Shown here in pieces: positions 16,396 to 24,567 of a DNA stretch of 37,943 nt (the first letter of the stretch is position 1; every line of letters begins with the position of its first letter). Position numbers and translations under genes: made by a program. The stretch spans positions 1 through 37,943 of the forward strand of contig DASTMO010000052.1 in the NCBI GenBank assembly GCA_035714115.1. The letters are read 5' to 3'. Source of the stretch: CAMAVH01 sp035714115 (GTDB lineage Bacteria > Pseudomonadota > Alphaproteobacteria > SMXQ01). The notes under the pieces were generated by a model that worked only from the letters and a program-made list of their open reading frames with translations, was not told the origin of the DNA and did not search any database.

Positions 16396-17037
16396 ATGAC
16401 CGAAGCCGACGACAAACTTCGCGAAGACGAGGCCCGGCGATTGTTCGCCGGGCCTTGCGACTTCACGGCCGGCGCGACCAAGGTCGAGCAGCTGCCGCCG
16501 GCGCGCCTGGTGGAGATCGCCTTTGCCGGGCGCTCAAACGTCGGCAAGTCGAGCCTGGTCAATGCGCTCACCGGGCGCAACACCCTGGCGCGCACCTCGA
16601 ACACGCCAGGCCGCACCCAGCAGATCAACTTCTTCGATCTCGGTGGCGTGATGATGCTCGTCGACCTGCCGGGCTACGGCTACGCCAAGGTCTCGAAGGA
16701 CAAGGTCGGCGCCTGGAACCGCACCATCGAGGCTTATTTGAAGGGCCGCCAGACGCTGCGCCGCGTCTGCCTGCTGCTCGATGCCCGCCACGAGCTCAAG
16801 AAGAGCGACGAGGAGACGATGAAGCTGCTCGATAGCTGCGCCATCTCCTATCAAGCGGTGCTGACCAAGGCCGACAAGGTCAAGCCGACGCCGCTGGCCG
16901 CGCTCAAGAGCGACATCGCCGCCGTGCTGGCCAAGCACCCCGCCGCCCATCCCGAAATCCTCGTCACCAGCGCGCTGGCCGGCGAGGGAATTCCCGCCCT
17001 GCGCGCCGCTTTGGTCGCCGTGGCGGCTGGCCGTTAG
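16396..17037 (+). CDS. engB: Ribosome biogenesis GTPase EngB (YihA/YsxC)
   Basis: A 213-residue GTPase with all G motifs: G1 GRSNVGKS (45-52), G2 region SNTPGRT (68-74), G3 DLPG (90-93) and G4 TKAD (157-160), plus the G5-like SALAG (192-196). EngB acts in late assembly of the large ribosomal subunit and is usually essential. The ATG at 16396 is five bases after the yidC stop; the frame remains open upstream inside yidC, but the family length favours this start. argB follows after 19 bases. Confidence 0.96.
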   Translation: MTEADDKLREDEARRLFAGPCDFTAGATKVEQLPPARLVEIAFAGRSNVGKSSLVNALTGRNTLARTSNTPGRTQQINFFDLGGVMMLVDLPGYGYAKVSKDKVGAWNRTIEAYLKGRQTLRRVCLLLDARHELKKSDEETMKLLDSCAISYQAVLTKADKVKPTPLAALKSDIAAVLAKHPAAHPEILVTSALAGEGIPALRAALVAVAAGR

Positions 17038-17056
17038 ATCGGATAAGGTTTCTGCC

Positions 17057-17968
17057 ATGACACAGAAAAGAAAGCCCTCCTACGACGCCGTGTGGCTCGA
17101 CAAGGCTCGCACGCTCTCCGAAGCCCTCCCCTATATGCGCCGCTACGCCGGCGAGACCTTCGTGGTCAAGTACGGCGGCCACGCCATGGGAGATCCGGAA
17201 CTCGCTAAGATGTTCGCGCGCGACGTCGTGCTCTTGAAGCAGGTCGGCATCAATCCGATCGTCGTGCACGGCGGCGGCCCGCAGATCGGCCAGATGCTCG
17301 ACCGCCTGAAGATCAAGAGCGAGTTCGTCGACGGCCTGCGCGTCACCGACAAGGCGACCGTCGAGATCGTCGAGATGGTGCTGTGCGGCTCGATCAACAA
17401 GGCGATCGTCACCGAGATCAACGAGGCGGGCGGCAACGCCGTCGGCCTGTCGGGCAAGGACGGCAACCTGATCCAGGCGACCAAGCTGAAGCGCCGCCAC
17501 AAAGCGAGCGATTCGAACATCGAGAAGATCCTCGATCTCGGCTTCGTCGGCGAGCCCAGCCGGGTCAATCCGCACATCCTCGAAGACCTCAAGGATTCGG
17601 ACATCATCCCGGTGATCGCGCCCATCGGCGTCGGCAAGAATGGCGAGACCTTCAACATCAACGCCGACACGGCGGCGGGCGCCATCGCTCCGGCGGTCGG
17701 CGCGACGCGCCTGTTGATGATGACCGACGTGTCGGGCGTCCTCGACAAGCAAGGCAACCTGATCCCCGAGCTGACCATCAGCGAATGCAAGAAGCTGATC
17801 AAGGACGGAACGATCAAGGGCGGCATGATCCCGAAGATCGAGACCTGCATGTTCGCGGTCGAGGGCCAGGTCGATGCCGCCGTCATCATGGACGGCACGG
17901 TGCCCCATTCGCTGCTGCTCGAGATCTTTACCGAGCACGGCGTCGGCACGATGATCCGAGAGGACTAA
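17057..17968 (+). CDS. argB: Acetylglutamate kinase
   Basis: ArgB phosphorylates N-acetyl-L-glutamate in the second step of arginine synthesis. The 303-residue protein has the amino-acid kinase blocks VVKYGGHAMG, PIVVHGGGPQIG, NAVGLSGKDGNLI, NINADTAAGAIAPAVGATRLLMMTDVSGVLD and IKGGMIPKIETC. The N-terminal extension before the kinase core (about 1-30, LDKARTLSEALPYMRRYAGETF) is like that of arginine-inhibited, hexameric forms, so feedback inhibition is likely. It closes the rpmH run and ends at a strong terminator. Confidence 0.98.
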   Translation: MTQKRKPSYDAVWLDKARTLSEALPYMRRYAGETFVVKYGGHAMGDPELAKMFARDVVLLKQVGINPIVVHGGGPQIGQMLDRLKIKSEFVDGLRVTDKATVEIVEMVLCGSINKAIVTEINEAGGNAVGLSGKDGNLIQATKLKRRHKASDSNIEKILDLGFVGEPSRVNPHILEDLKDSDIIPVIAPIGVGKNGETFNINADTAAGAIAPAVGATRLLMMTDVSGVLDKQGNLIPELTISECKKLIKDGTIKGGMIPKIETCMFAVEGQVDAAVIMDGTVPHSLLLEIFTEHGVGTMIRED

Positions 17969-17984
17969 GCCTCTCCATCGAATC

Positions 17985-18020
17985 AAAAGCCCGCGCGGAT
18001 CGCTCTGCGCGGGCTTTTTT
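17985..18020. terminator. Bidirectional intrinsic terminator
   Basis: AGCCCGCGC (17988-17996) pairs with GCGCGGGCT (18007-18015) around ten bases. Flanking AAAA and TTTTTT extend the stem and give a T-run on both strands. It separates convergent argB and the DUF2336 gene, whose stop is at 18022. Confidence 0.92.
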
Positions 18021-18021
18021 G

Positions 18022-19368
18022 CTACTCGCTGAAGAAGCTTAGCAGCCAGTTCATCTCGTCCGGCGTCAGCGGATAGTCGGTGCCGTTCTTGGCCGCCAGG
18101 ATGTCGCGCGGCGCGACGCCGGCCAAACGCGTCTGCAGCTTAATGGCGAAGCGCATGGTCAGACCGGCCTTCCAAGCCAGCGCCGTCATGCCCTTGGCGC
18201 TATGGGCGGCGACGATGCGGGTCACCACCGTGCGCGCCACGCCCGCCTTGTAGGCCAAAGCGAGGCCGAGAAACTCGCTGTTGCCGAGCGACAAAGCTTC
18301 GTCGAGCGCGTCCTCGTTCAGTTCGCCCTTCAGGTACAGCCGCTGGACATATTCGGCGAGGCGCGGGCCGCCTTCGCGCATCAGGTTGCGGTCGAGCAGT
18401 TTGTTGCCGTCGTCGGCCGCCGCTTCAGCGTCGCGCGTCGCGTCTTCCACCGGGCGCAGCGTTTCTCCGGCGGCGATGCGCTTCTTCACCACCTGCGAAA
18501 CCTCGCTCAAGGTCTCGGGCGGCAGATCCTCGCGCTTCATCAGCACGGACAGCAACGAATCGGCGACGAAACCGGCGAGCTTGGTCGCCGTGCTGCGCGG
18601 CAATTGTGGGCGGCGCACGAAGGGCGCGTGCCAAGGCTTGTGCGGCGGCGCGCGCTCGGCGAGCAGATCGAGCGTTTCTTCGCGGATCTGCGCGCTCGAA
18701 TTGGCGAGCAGCGCCGTCACTGCCTCGATGCTGCGGCTTTCGGAAATCACGTCGGCGACGCGCGAGCCGAGACCAGCGCGCCGGGCGATGGCCGCCACGG
18801 CGCCGCCCCGCGCATCGTCGCGCGAGGCGGTGTCGATGATGGCGATCAGGTCGGCTTCGCTGAGCAGCGGAGAGAATTGCAGCAAGGGCGCGGCGACCGA
18901 CACGTCGGCGTCCTGCGCCAGATGACGGACGATGTCTGCCGGCGCCTGCGCCACGTCCTTCAGGGTCTCGGCGATAATGCGGCGCACGCGCGCCGCTTCG
19001 TCGCGCGCCAGGATGTCGAGCACTTCGAGCGCGATGTCGCGCAGCTTGCCCTGCTCTTGGGCCGACAGATGCGGCGCGATGCGGGCGATCTTAGCGGCAA
19101 GATCGGCGCGCACCAGCTCGTCGGCGTCGCGCGCCAGGATCAGATCGGCTTGGCCCGGCGTCGCCTCGTTGGCGGCGATGGCGCGGCGCACTTCGGCGGC
19201 CGGATCGGCGGCGAGATAATAGAGGATTTCCGGCTTCACATCGGCACGGCGCGCCAGCTTGCGCCGCACCTGCATGTCCGGATGGCGCGCGAGATCGCGC
19301 GCGTCTTCGTATTCGATGGCGACGCCGATGCCGGCGCGGCCCAGGAACCGCTTCATCGCGCCGATCAT
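18022..19368 (-). CDS. DUF2336 repeat protein
   Basis: A 448-residue soluble protein, rich in Ala and Arg, with HEAT-like helical repeats in its first half (for example DARDLARHPDMQVRRKLARRADVKPEILYYLAADPAAEVRRAIAAN and VRRIIAETLKDV). This is typical of the DUF2336 family, found mainly in alphaproteobacteria and without a defined biochemical role. A small conserved C-terminal block (LAWKAGLTMRFAIKLQTRLAGVAPRDILAAKNGTDYPL) follows. HEAT repeats usually bind other proteins. Its start overlaps the stop of the GGDEF gene by ATGA (19365-19368), so the two are probably made together and may interact. A second ATG at 19356 is possible. Confidence 0.87.
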   Translation of the reverse strand: MIGAMKRFLGRAGIGVAIEYEDARDLARHPDMQVRRKLARRADVKPEILYYLAADPAAEVRRAIAANEATPGQADLILARDADELVRADLAAKIARIAPHLSAQEQGKLRDIALEVLDILARDEAARVRRIIAETLKDVAQAPADIVRHLAQDADVSVAAPLLQFSPLLSEADLIAIIDTASRDDARGGAVAAIARRAGLGSRVADVISESRSIEAVTALLANSSAQIREETLDLLAERAPPHKPWHAPFVRRPQLPRSTATKLAGFVADSLLSVLMKREDLPPETLSEVSQVVKKRIAAGETLRPVEDATRDAEAAADDGNKLLDRNLMREGGPRLAEYVQRLYLKGELNEDALDEALSLGNSEFLGLALAYKAGVARTVVTRIVAAHSAKGMTALAWKAGLTMRFAIKLQTRLAGVAPRDILAAKNGTDYPLTPDEMNWLLSFFSE

Positions 19369-20750
19369 GCCGGGCGCTCTTCGTGAGGATGATCTGAAAA
19401 AGCGACTTGGCCCTTGCCGGCCTGCTTGGCCGCGTACATGGCGCCGTCGGCGCGCGCGAGGAAGGCATCGAGGTCGGCATCAACGGGCGAAGCCAGCGCG
19501 AGGCCGAGCGAGACGGCGAAAGGCCTCGCCGGGTCGCCAGACATATGCGCCAGGCCTTTCACCGCGGCGAGAATGGCGGCCGCCTTGCTCTCGGCCCCGG
19601 CGCGATCCGCGCCTTCGAGCCAGAGGGCGAATTCGTCGCCGCCGAGGCGCGACACCAGATCCTGGCCGCGCGTCAGATCACTCAGGATGCGCGCGACGGC
19701 GCGCAGGGCCTCGTCACCCGCGCCATGGCCGGCGTGGTCGTTGACCAGCTTGAAATTGTCGAGATCGCAGTAGACCAGCGCGCCGGATGGGCGGGCTTCG
19801 GCGCGGGCGCGGCGCCAGCGGCGCTCGACCTCGTCATAGAAGGTGCGGCGATTGAGCAGGCCGGTCAGACCGTCGGTGCGCGACAATTGTCGCAGCTGTT
19901 CGCGATCCTCGATCTGCGCCAGGGCGATGCCGAGATGATCGGCTACCCCGCCGATAAGTGCGATGGCGTCGGCGTCCCACGGCCGGTCGTCGAGCGCCTT
20001 CAAGACCACCAGCCCTTTGACGGCATGGCGATAGCGCGCCGCGGCGACGAGCCAGACGCCGGCCGCAACCGGCTGATCGAGCGAAACGGCGGCGGCGAGC
20101 GGCGCTTCGCGCCAATCGGATTCAAGACCCGCCCCGCTCAAATCGACATGCGCGGCGACTGCGTAATGATCCCCCGCATCGGCGCGCAATACATGGCAGC
20201 TCGCGGCGCCGAACGCGCGGGCCGTCGCCATGGCGGCGGCGCTGAGCATTTCGGCAGGCTCGATGCTGTCGCGCAGGGCGCGCAGGATATGGCCAAGCAG
20301 GCGCTCGCGCAGATCGGCGTGGGCCAAAGCGGCATCGCGCGCGCGCGCCGCGGTGATGTCGCGACAGATGCCGCGCGTGCCTTGCCAGACGCCTTCGCTA
20401 TCGAGCACCGGCACGGCGGAGAGCCGCAGGCAGGCGGCCTCATTATCGGCGCGGCGCAGCCAAAGCTGCAGGTTCTCGATGGGCTCGCGCGCCGTGAAAG
20501 CGGCGGCGTCATCCTGAGGATCGGCGAGAAATTGCGCAGCCGGCCGACCGATCAGCTCGGCAGCAGCGTAGCCGAGCGCGCCGCGCGGCGAGACGAAGAC
20601 GAACTGGCCGCTCCTGTCGGTCTCCCAGGCGAAATCGCCGGCGATATCGACAAGATCCTTATAGCGCTGGCGCGAATCGATGAGCGCGCTCTGCAGACGC
20701 CGGTCGAAAGGAGATTCGGCGTCGCGCGTTTTGCCGAAAACGCCGATCAA
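19365..20750 (-). CDS. PAS-GAF-GGDEF diguanylate cyclase
   Basis: This 461-residue protein has a PAS domain (about 25-135), a GAF-like domain (about 145-280) and a C-terminal GGDEF domain (about 290-455). The active site is intact: GGDEF at 370-374. The product-inhibition I-site RxxD is also present as RGQD (361-364), five residues ahead, so feedback control by cyclic-di-GMP is likely. No membrane segment is seen. The start is a TTG (20750-20748) overlapping the TGA of the EAL gene as TTGA; no ATG occurs until far into the protein. Overlaps on both sides make it the middle of a three-gene module. Confidence 0.93.
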   Translation of the reverse strand: MIGVFGKTRDAESPFDRRLQSALIDSRQRYKDLVDIAGDFAWETDRSGQFVFVSPRGALGYAAAELIGRPAAQFLADPQDDAAAFTAREPIENLQLWLRRADNEAACLRLSAVPVLDSEGVWQGTRGICRDITAARARDAALAHADLRERLLGHILRALRDSIEPAEMLSAAAMATARAFGAASCHVLRADAGDHYAVAAHVDLSGAGLESDWREAPLAAAVSLDQPVAAGVWLVAAARYRHAVKGLVVLKALDDRPWDADAIALIGGVADHLGIALAQIEDREQLRQLSRTDGLTGLLNRRTFYDEVERRWRRARAEARPSGALVYCDLDNFKLVNDHAGHGAGDEALRAVARILSDLTRGQDLVSRLGGDEFALWLEGADRAGAESKAAAILAAVKGLAHMSGDPARPFAVSLGLALASPVDADLDAFLARADGAMYAAKQAGKGQVAFSDHPHEERPA

Positions 20751-22663
20751 GCCTGGCCCCCGGCGCTGCGGCGAAGCGCGCCGCTGTCTACATTAGCAGC
20801 GACGGCGGTCGGCGCCGCCGGCAAGGTCTTCGGCGGCGAGAGAAATTCCTCGATATCGAGCGACGGCTTGCCGAACAGCCAGCCCTGGCCGTAATCGACG
20901 CCGCATTGGCGCAGGAAGGCGAGGTTGGCTTCGTCCTCGACCATCTCGGCGACGGTGGCGATGCCGAGATCGTTGCACAGGCCGGCCATCGCCTTGAGGA
21001 AGGCGGCGGCTTTGCTGTTCTTGAAAGCGTCGCGCACATAGATGCCGTCGATCTTCACCACGTCGACATCGAGCGCACGCAAGTAATGGAACGCCGCCGC
21101 GCCAGAGCCGAAGTCGTCGAGGCAGACCTTGTGGCCTTCCGCGCGCAAGCCTTTGACGATGGCATTCACGCCGCGCAGGTCGGCGATGCGTGCCGATTCC
21201 GTGACCTCGAACGCGACTTGGCGGCGCACGCCTTCATGACGCTGGAGCAGCTTGTGCAAAGCCTTGACGAAAGACGGCAGGCTGAGGGAGCTGCCCGAAA
21301 GATTCACCGCGAGCATATGCGTGCGGCCTTCGGCGCGCTGCGTCTCGAGCCAAGCCAGCGCCTTGCCGCACATGGCCAGATCGAAGTCGCAGATCAGACC
21401 CGTCTGCTCGGCGAAGGTGATCGCTTCATAGGGCGTCAGGCGGTTGCCGAACTTCGGAAAGCGCGCCAGCACTTCGAAATGGTGGATCTTGCGGTCAGCC
21501 AGCGCCACGATCGGCTGAAACGCCATGGCGAAATCGCCTTCGACGACGATCGAGCGGAATTCCGCCAGCTTATGCACCGTTTCGCCGATCATGGCGCTGA
21601 GGCCGGCGCTGGCGCTGGCGATCTTGAAATCGCCGACGCGATTGTCGGTGAAGCGGTTGACGATGAAGGTCATGGCCTTCACCTGTTCCGGCTGGCCCAT
21701 GCCGGAGACGTCCATCTCGACGAGGGCGCGCGCCACGGTGACGCCGCCCGTCAAAGCGCCGGGCTTCTTCGCCGGCGCTTTCTTGCCCGACGCCGGCGCC
21801 TTCGGCAGGCATTGCGGGTCCATCTGACGCGACAGATGGACGATCATCCGCTCGAAGCCTGGAATGTCGGCATCCTTGGGATGGATCAGGCCGAAATTCT
21901 CGCCGTCGAACTGGCCGGCGAGATCGCCGTTGACGGCCAGCGCGCGCAAACCGCCGCCGATTGCAGCGACGAGTTGGCCGCGCGCGTCGCGGTCGAGCCG
22001 ACGGCGCAATTCGTTGAGGCCGGTGAAACGCAGCAGCGTCAGCGTGTAGGACTTGCCGCCTTCATCGACGGCGATGGCGCCGGCAGCGCCGAGGCGCTCG
22101 GCCGCCAAAGCGGCGAAGGAGCGCGAGTTGCAAAGGCCGCTGTCGCCGCCGCTGACCAGCGGCACGGGATCGTCGTCGCCCAGGCGCGGCTCATGGCCGC
22201 CGGCGCGCAATGACAGGTAATAGCGGCCGCCCATGCCCTGGGCTCCGTTTTGCGCCATATCCGGCAAACGATAGCCGATCAGGCAGAGCGGCGCGCTCGG
22301 CGGCGAATTGTCCTCGCCGGTGCCGCGCAGACGCAGAACGACGTTGCGGATGCGCTTGCCGCGCGCGCATTGCGCCAGCACCTCGCGCATCATCGGGCGG
22401 TCGGCGGTGGCGACCAGATCGAGGAAGCTTTTGCCAGCGAGGGCTTGCGGCGCAAGGCCGACAAAGGCCGCCGTCGCGCCAGCGGCGAAGGCGACATGCT
22501 GCTCGCCGTCGAGCTCGAGCAGGAGATCGGCGGCGGCAAAGGCCAACGCGACGAAACGATCGCGCTCGGCGCGAAGCGCCGTGACCGGATCCGCAGCGCG
22601 GGGCGTCTCGACGGCGCGCGCGGCAGCCGAAAGAGCGACGGGACTGTTCTCGGGACGGTTCAT
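20747..22663 (-). CDS. EAL-domain protein with degenerate GGDEF-like middle
   Basis: A 638-residue protein: N-terminal PAS-like region (about 30-155), a GGDEF-like fold with a broken site (DGENF at 253-257 where GGDEF would be), a Lys/Pro/Ala-rich linker (about 286-305) and a C-terminal EAL phosphodiesterase domain (about 375-610). The EAL signature reads EVL (397-399); the other catalytic residues appear present: VNLSG (453-457), FEVTES (485-490), DDFGSG (516-521), Lys537 in VKIDG, AEMVED (572-577) and YGQG (591-594). It may therefore still cut cyclic-di-GMP, or use the site as a receptor. It leads the three-gene module with the GGDEF and DUF2336 genes. Confidence 0.9.
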   Translation of the reverse strand: MNRPENSPVALSAAARAVETPRAADPVTALRAERDRFVALAFAAADLLLELDGEQHVAFAAGATAAFVGLAPQALAGKSFLDLVATADRPMMREVLAQCARGKRIRNVVLRLRGTGEDNSPPSAPLCLIGYRLPDMAQNGAQGMGGRYYLSLRAGGHEPRLGDDDPVPLVSGGDSGLCNSRSFAALAAERLGAAGAIAVDEGGKSYTLTLLRFTGLNELRRRLDRDARGQLVAAIGGGLRALAVNGDLAGQFDGENFGLIHPKDADIPGFERMIVHLSRQMDPQCLPKAPASGKKAPAKKPGALTGGVTVARALVEMDVSGMGQPEQVKAMTFIVNRFTDNRVGDFKIASASAGLSAMIGETVHKLAEFRSIVVEGDFAMAFQPIVALADRKIHHFEVLARFPKFGNRLTPYEAITFAEQTGLICDFDLAMCGKALAWLETQRAEGRTHMLAVNLSGSSLSLPSFVKALHKLLQRHEGVRRQVAFEVTESARIADLRGVNAIVKGLRAEGHKVCLDDFGSGAAAFHYLRALDVDVVKIDGIYVRDAFKNSKAAAFLKAMAGLCNDLGIATVAEMVEDEANLAFLRQCGVDYGQGWLFGKPSLDIEEFLSPPKTLPAAPTAVAANVDSGALRRSAGGQA

Positions 22664-22831
22664 GGCAGCCTGAAGGTGAACGGGCGCGGGACGGCGACTG
22701 ACGACGGCGATCTGGCGTCCCAGAGCGGCGGCCCGCCTTTTCTTGCGTCCACCGGTGACAGCCTTGTCGTAAAATAGCGGTGAGGGACTTAACGAAGCGT
22801 TACGATCAGCGGCAAAACTTGCCAGAATATC

Positions 22832-23554
22832 ATGGAAAATCAGTCAGTTAGAAAAGCACCCCCGGATCGCGCCCCGCTCTCTCGGGTGCGCGATTGGGTG
22901 TTCGACCTCGACAACACGCTCTATCCGCGCACCAGCCGCCTGTTCGACCAGGTCGATGTGCGCATGGGCGCCTTCCTGTCCGAGCAGTTCAATCTCGACC
23001 GCGTCGCCGCCCGTGAGATGCAGAAACGCTATTTCCACCAGTACGGCACGACCCTGCGCGGGTTGCTGCTGCACCACCCCGAAGTCGATCCGCACCGCTA
23101 TCTCGATTACGTGCATGAGCTCGACCTGACGGTGATCACGCCCGCCCCGGCGCTCGACGCGGCGCTCGAAGCGCTGCCCGGCCGTAAGCTGGTCTTCACC
23201 AACGGTTCGCTGCGCCATGCCGAGAACGTGCTGGCCCGCCTCGGCATCGCCCATCATTTCGCCGATATCTTCGACGTCGCCGCCGCCGAGTTCGTCTGCA
23301 AGCCGGACCCCGACTGCTATCAGCGCATGATGCGCGCCCATGGCGTGACGCCGACCCAAGCGGCCTTCTTCGAGGACACGCTCGTCAACCTCACGCCCGC
23401 CGCCGCGCTCGGCATGGCGACCGTGCTGGTCACCCCGCTCGAGAATCCCGAAACTTTGGTGCCGATGCCCTGCGCCGAGGGGCCGGTGCACTATGTCACC
23501 GACGATCTGACGGGCTGGCTGCGCGAGACGGCCGAGGCCTTGAAAACGGCCTGA
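22832..23554 (+). CDS. HAD-family hydrolase, probable pyrimidine 5'-nucleotidase
   Basis: A 240-residue HAD phosphatase with motif I FDLDNTLYP (nucleophile Asp25, acid Asp27), motif II FTNGS, the motif III Lys in CKPDPDCY and the motif IV acid pair in FFEDTLVNL. The N-terminal helical cap KRYFHQYGTTLRGLL matches the SDT1-like pyrimidine 5'-nucleotidases, which remove phosphate from UMP or CMP. It is divergent from the EAL gene across a 168-bp gap. In that gap I see an inverted TAACG-AAG-CGTTA (22790-22802) but no convincing promoter. Placement next to dapD is commonly seen in alphaproteobacteria. Substrate is inferred. Confidence 0.9.
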   Translation: MENQSVRKAPPDRAPLSRVRDWVFDLDNTLYPRTSRLFDQVDVRMGAFLSEQFNLDRVAAREMQKRYFHQYGTTLRGLLLHHPEVDPHRYLDYVHELDLTVITPAPALDAALEALPGRKLVFTNGSLRHAENVLARLGIAHHFADIFDVAAAEFVCKPDPDCYQRMMRAHGVTPTQAAFFEDTLVNLTPAAALGMATVLVTPLENPETLVPMPCAEGPVHYVTDDLTGWLRETAEALKTA

Positions 23555-23596
23555 TTTTCTCAGCTTTTCGAGGGGAAAAACCCTCTCTGCGGGCGG

Positions 23597-23625
23597 TTGA
23601 CAGGCACCGCCCCCTCCCGCATGTT
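23597..23625 (+). promoter_or_regulatory. Candidate promoter of dapDE
   Basis: A perfect -35 TTGACA (23597-23602) is followed after 17 bases by CATGTT (23620-23625), which matches only three of six -10 positions. It lies in the 144-bp gap before dapD. Confidence 0.4.
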
Positions 23626-23698
23626 CGGAGCCCTTTTCCCGCCCGTTTCTTCGGAAAAAGCCCCCTTTCCTGAAAGCTAGAAGGACTTCCGCTTCGCC

Positions 23699-24556
23699 AT
23701 GGACAAGAAAGCCCTGCAGACCGCGATCGACGCCGCCTGGGATGCCCGCGACGGCATCAACGCCACCACCAAGGGCGAAGTGCGCGACGCCGTCGAAGCC
23801 ACTCTCGAAGGGCTCGATGCCGGCGAGATCCGCGTCGCCGAGAAGACGAGCGGCAAGTGGGAGGTGAACCAGTGGGCCAAGAAGGCCGTGCTGCTCTCGT
23901 TCCGCCTCAACGACAACATGCCGCAGCCGGGCGGCCCGACCGATCCGAACCGCGGCCCCTCGCCCTGGTTCGACAAGGTCGGCTCGAAGTTCGCCGGCTG
24001 GGACGACGCGCGCTATCGCAAGGCCGGCTTCCGCTCGGTGCCGGGCTCGGTCGTGCGCCGCGGCGCCTTCGTCGCGCCGGGCGTCGTGCTGATGCCCTCC
24101 TTCGTCAACCTCGGCGCTTATGTCGACAGCGGCACCATGGTCGACACCTGGGCGACCGTCGGCTCCTGCGCCCAGATCGGCAAGAACTGCCACCTCTCGG
24201 GCGGCATCGGCATCGGCGGCGTGCTCGAGCCGCTGCAGGCCGGCCCCGTCATCATCGAGGACAACTGCTTCATCGGCGCGCGCTCGGAAGTCGCCGAAGG
24301 CGTCGTCGTCGAGACCGGCTCAGTGCTCTCCATGGGCGTCTTCCTCGGCGCCTCGACCAAGATCATCGACCGCAGCACCGGCGAAGTGCATGTCGGCCGC
24401 GTGCCGGCTTACTCGGTCGTCGTGCCGGGCGCCATGCCGGGCAAGCCGCTGCCGGACGGCACGCCGGGCCCGTCGCTCTATTGCGCCGTGATCGTGAAGC
24501 GCGTCGACGAGCGCACCCGCTCGAAGACCTCGATCAACGAACTGCTGCGCGACTAA
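23699..24556 (+). CDS. dapD: Tetrahydrodipicolinate N-succinyltransferase
   Basis: DapD uses succinyl-CoA to acylate tetrahydrodipicolinate in the succinylase branch of lysine and diaminopimelate synthesis. The 285-residue protein has a helical N-terminal domain and a left-handed beta-helix of hexapeptide repeats (about 108-230; FVAPGVVLMPSFVNLGAYVDSGTMVDTWATVGSCAQIGKNCHLSGGIGIGGVLEP). FIGARSEVAEGVVVETGSVLSMGVFLGASTKI is also typical. The length is usual. dapE follows after 11 bases. Confidence 0.98.
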   Translation: MDKKALQTAIDAAWDARDGINATTKGEVRDAVEATLEGLDAGEIRVAEKTSGKWEVNQWAKKAVLLSFRLNDNMPQPGGPTDPNRGPSPWFDKVGSKFAGWDDARYRKAGFRSVPGSVVRRGAFVAPGVVLMPSFVNLGAYVDSGTMVDTWATVGSCAQIGKNCHLSGGIGIGGVLEPLQAGPVIIEDNCFIGARSEVAEGVVVETGSVLSMGVFLGASTKIIDRSTGEVHVGRVPAYSVVVPGAMPGKPLPDGTPGPSLYCAVIVKRVDERTRSKTSINELLRD

Positions 24557-24567
24557 GGAGCAAGCCG

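Noticed and set aside
22664..22831. Promoters in the gap between the EAL gene and the HAD gene
   Set aside because: Several weak hexamers (for example TTGTCG, TAAAAT) occur, but none has acceptable 16-18 base spacing with a good partner.
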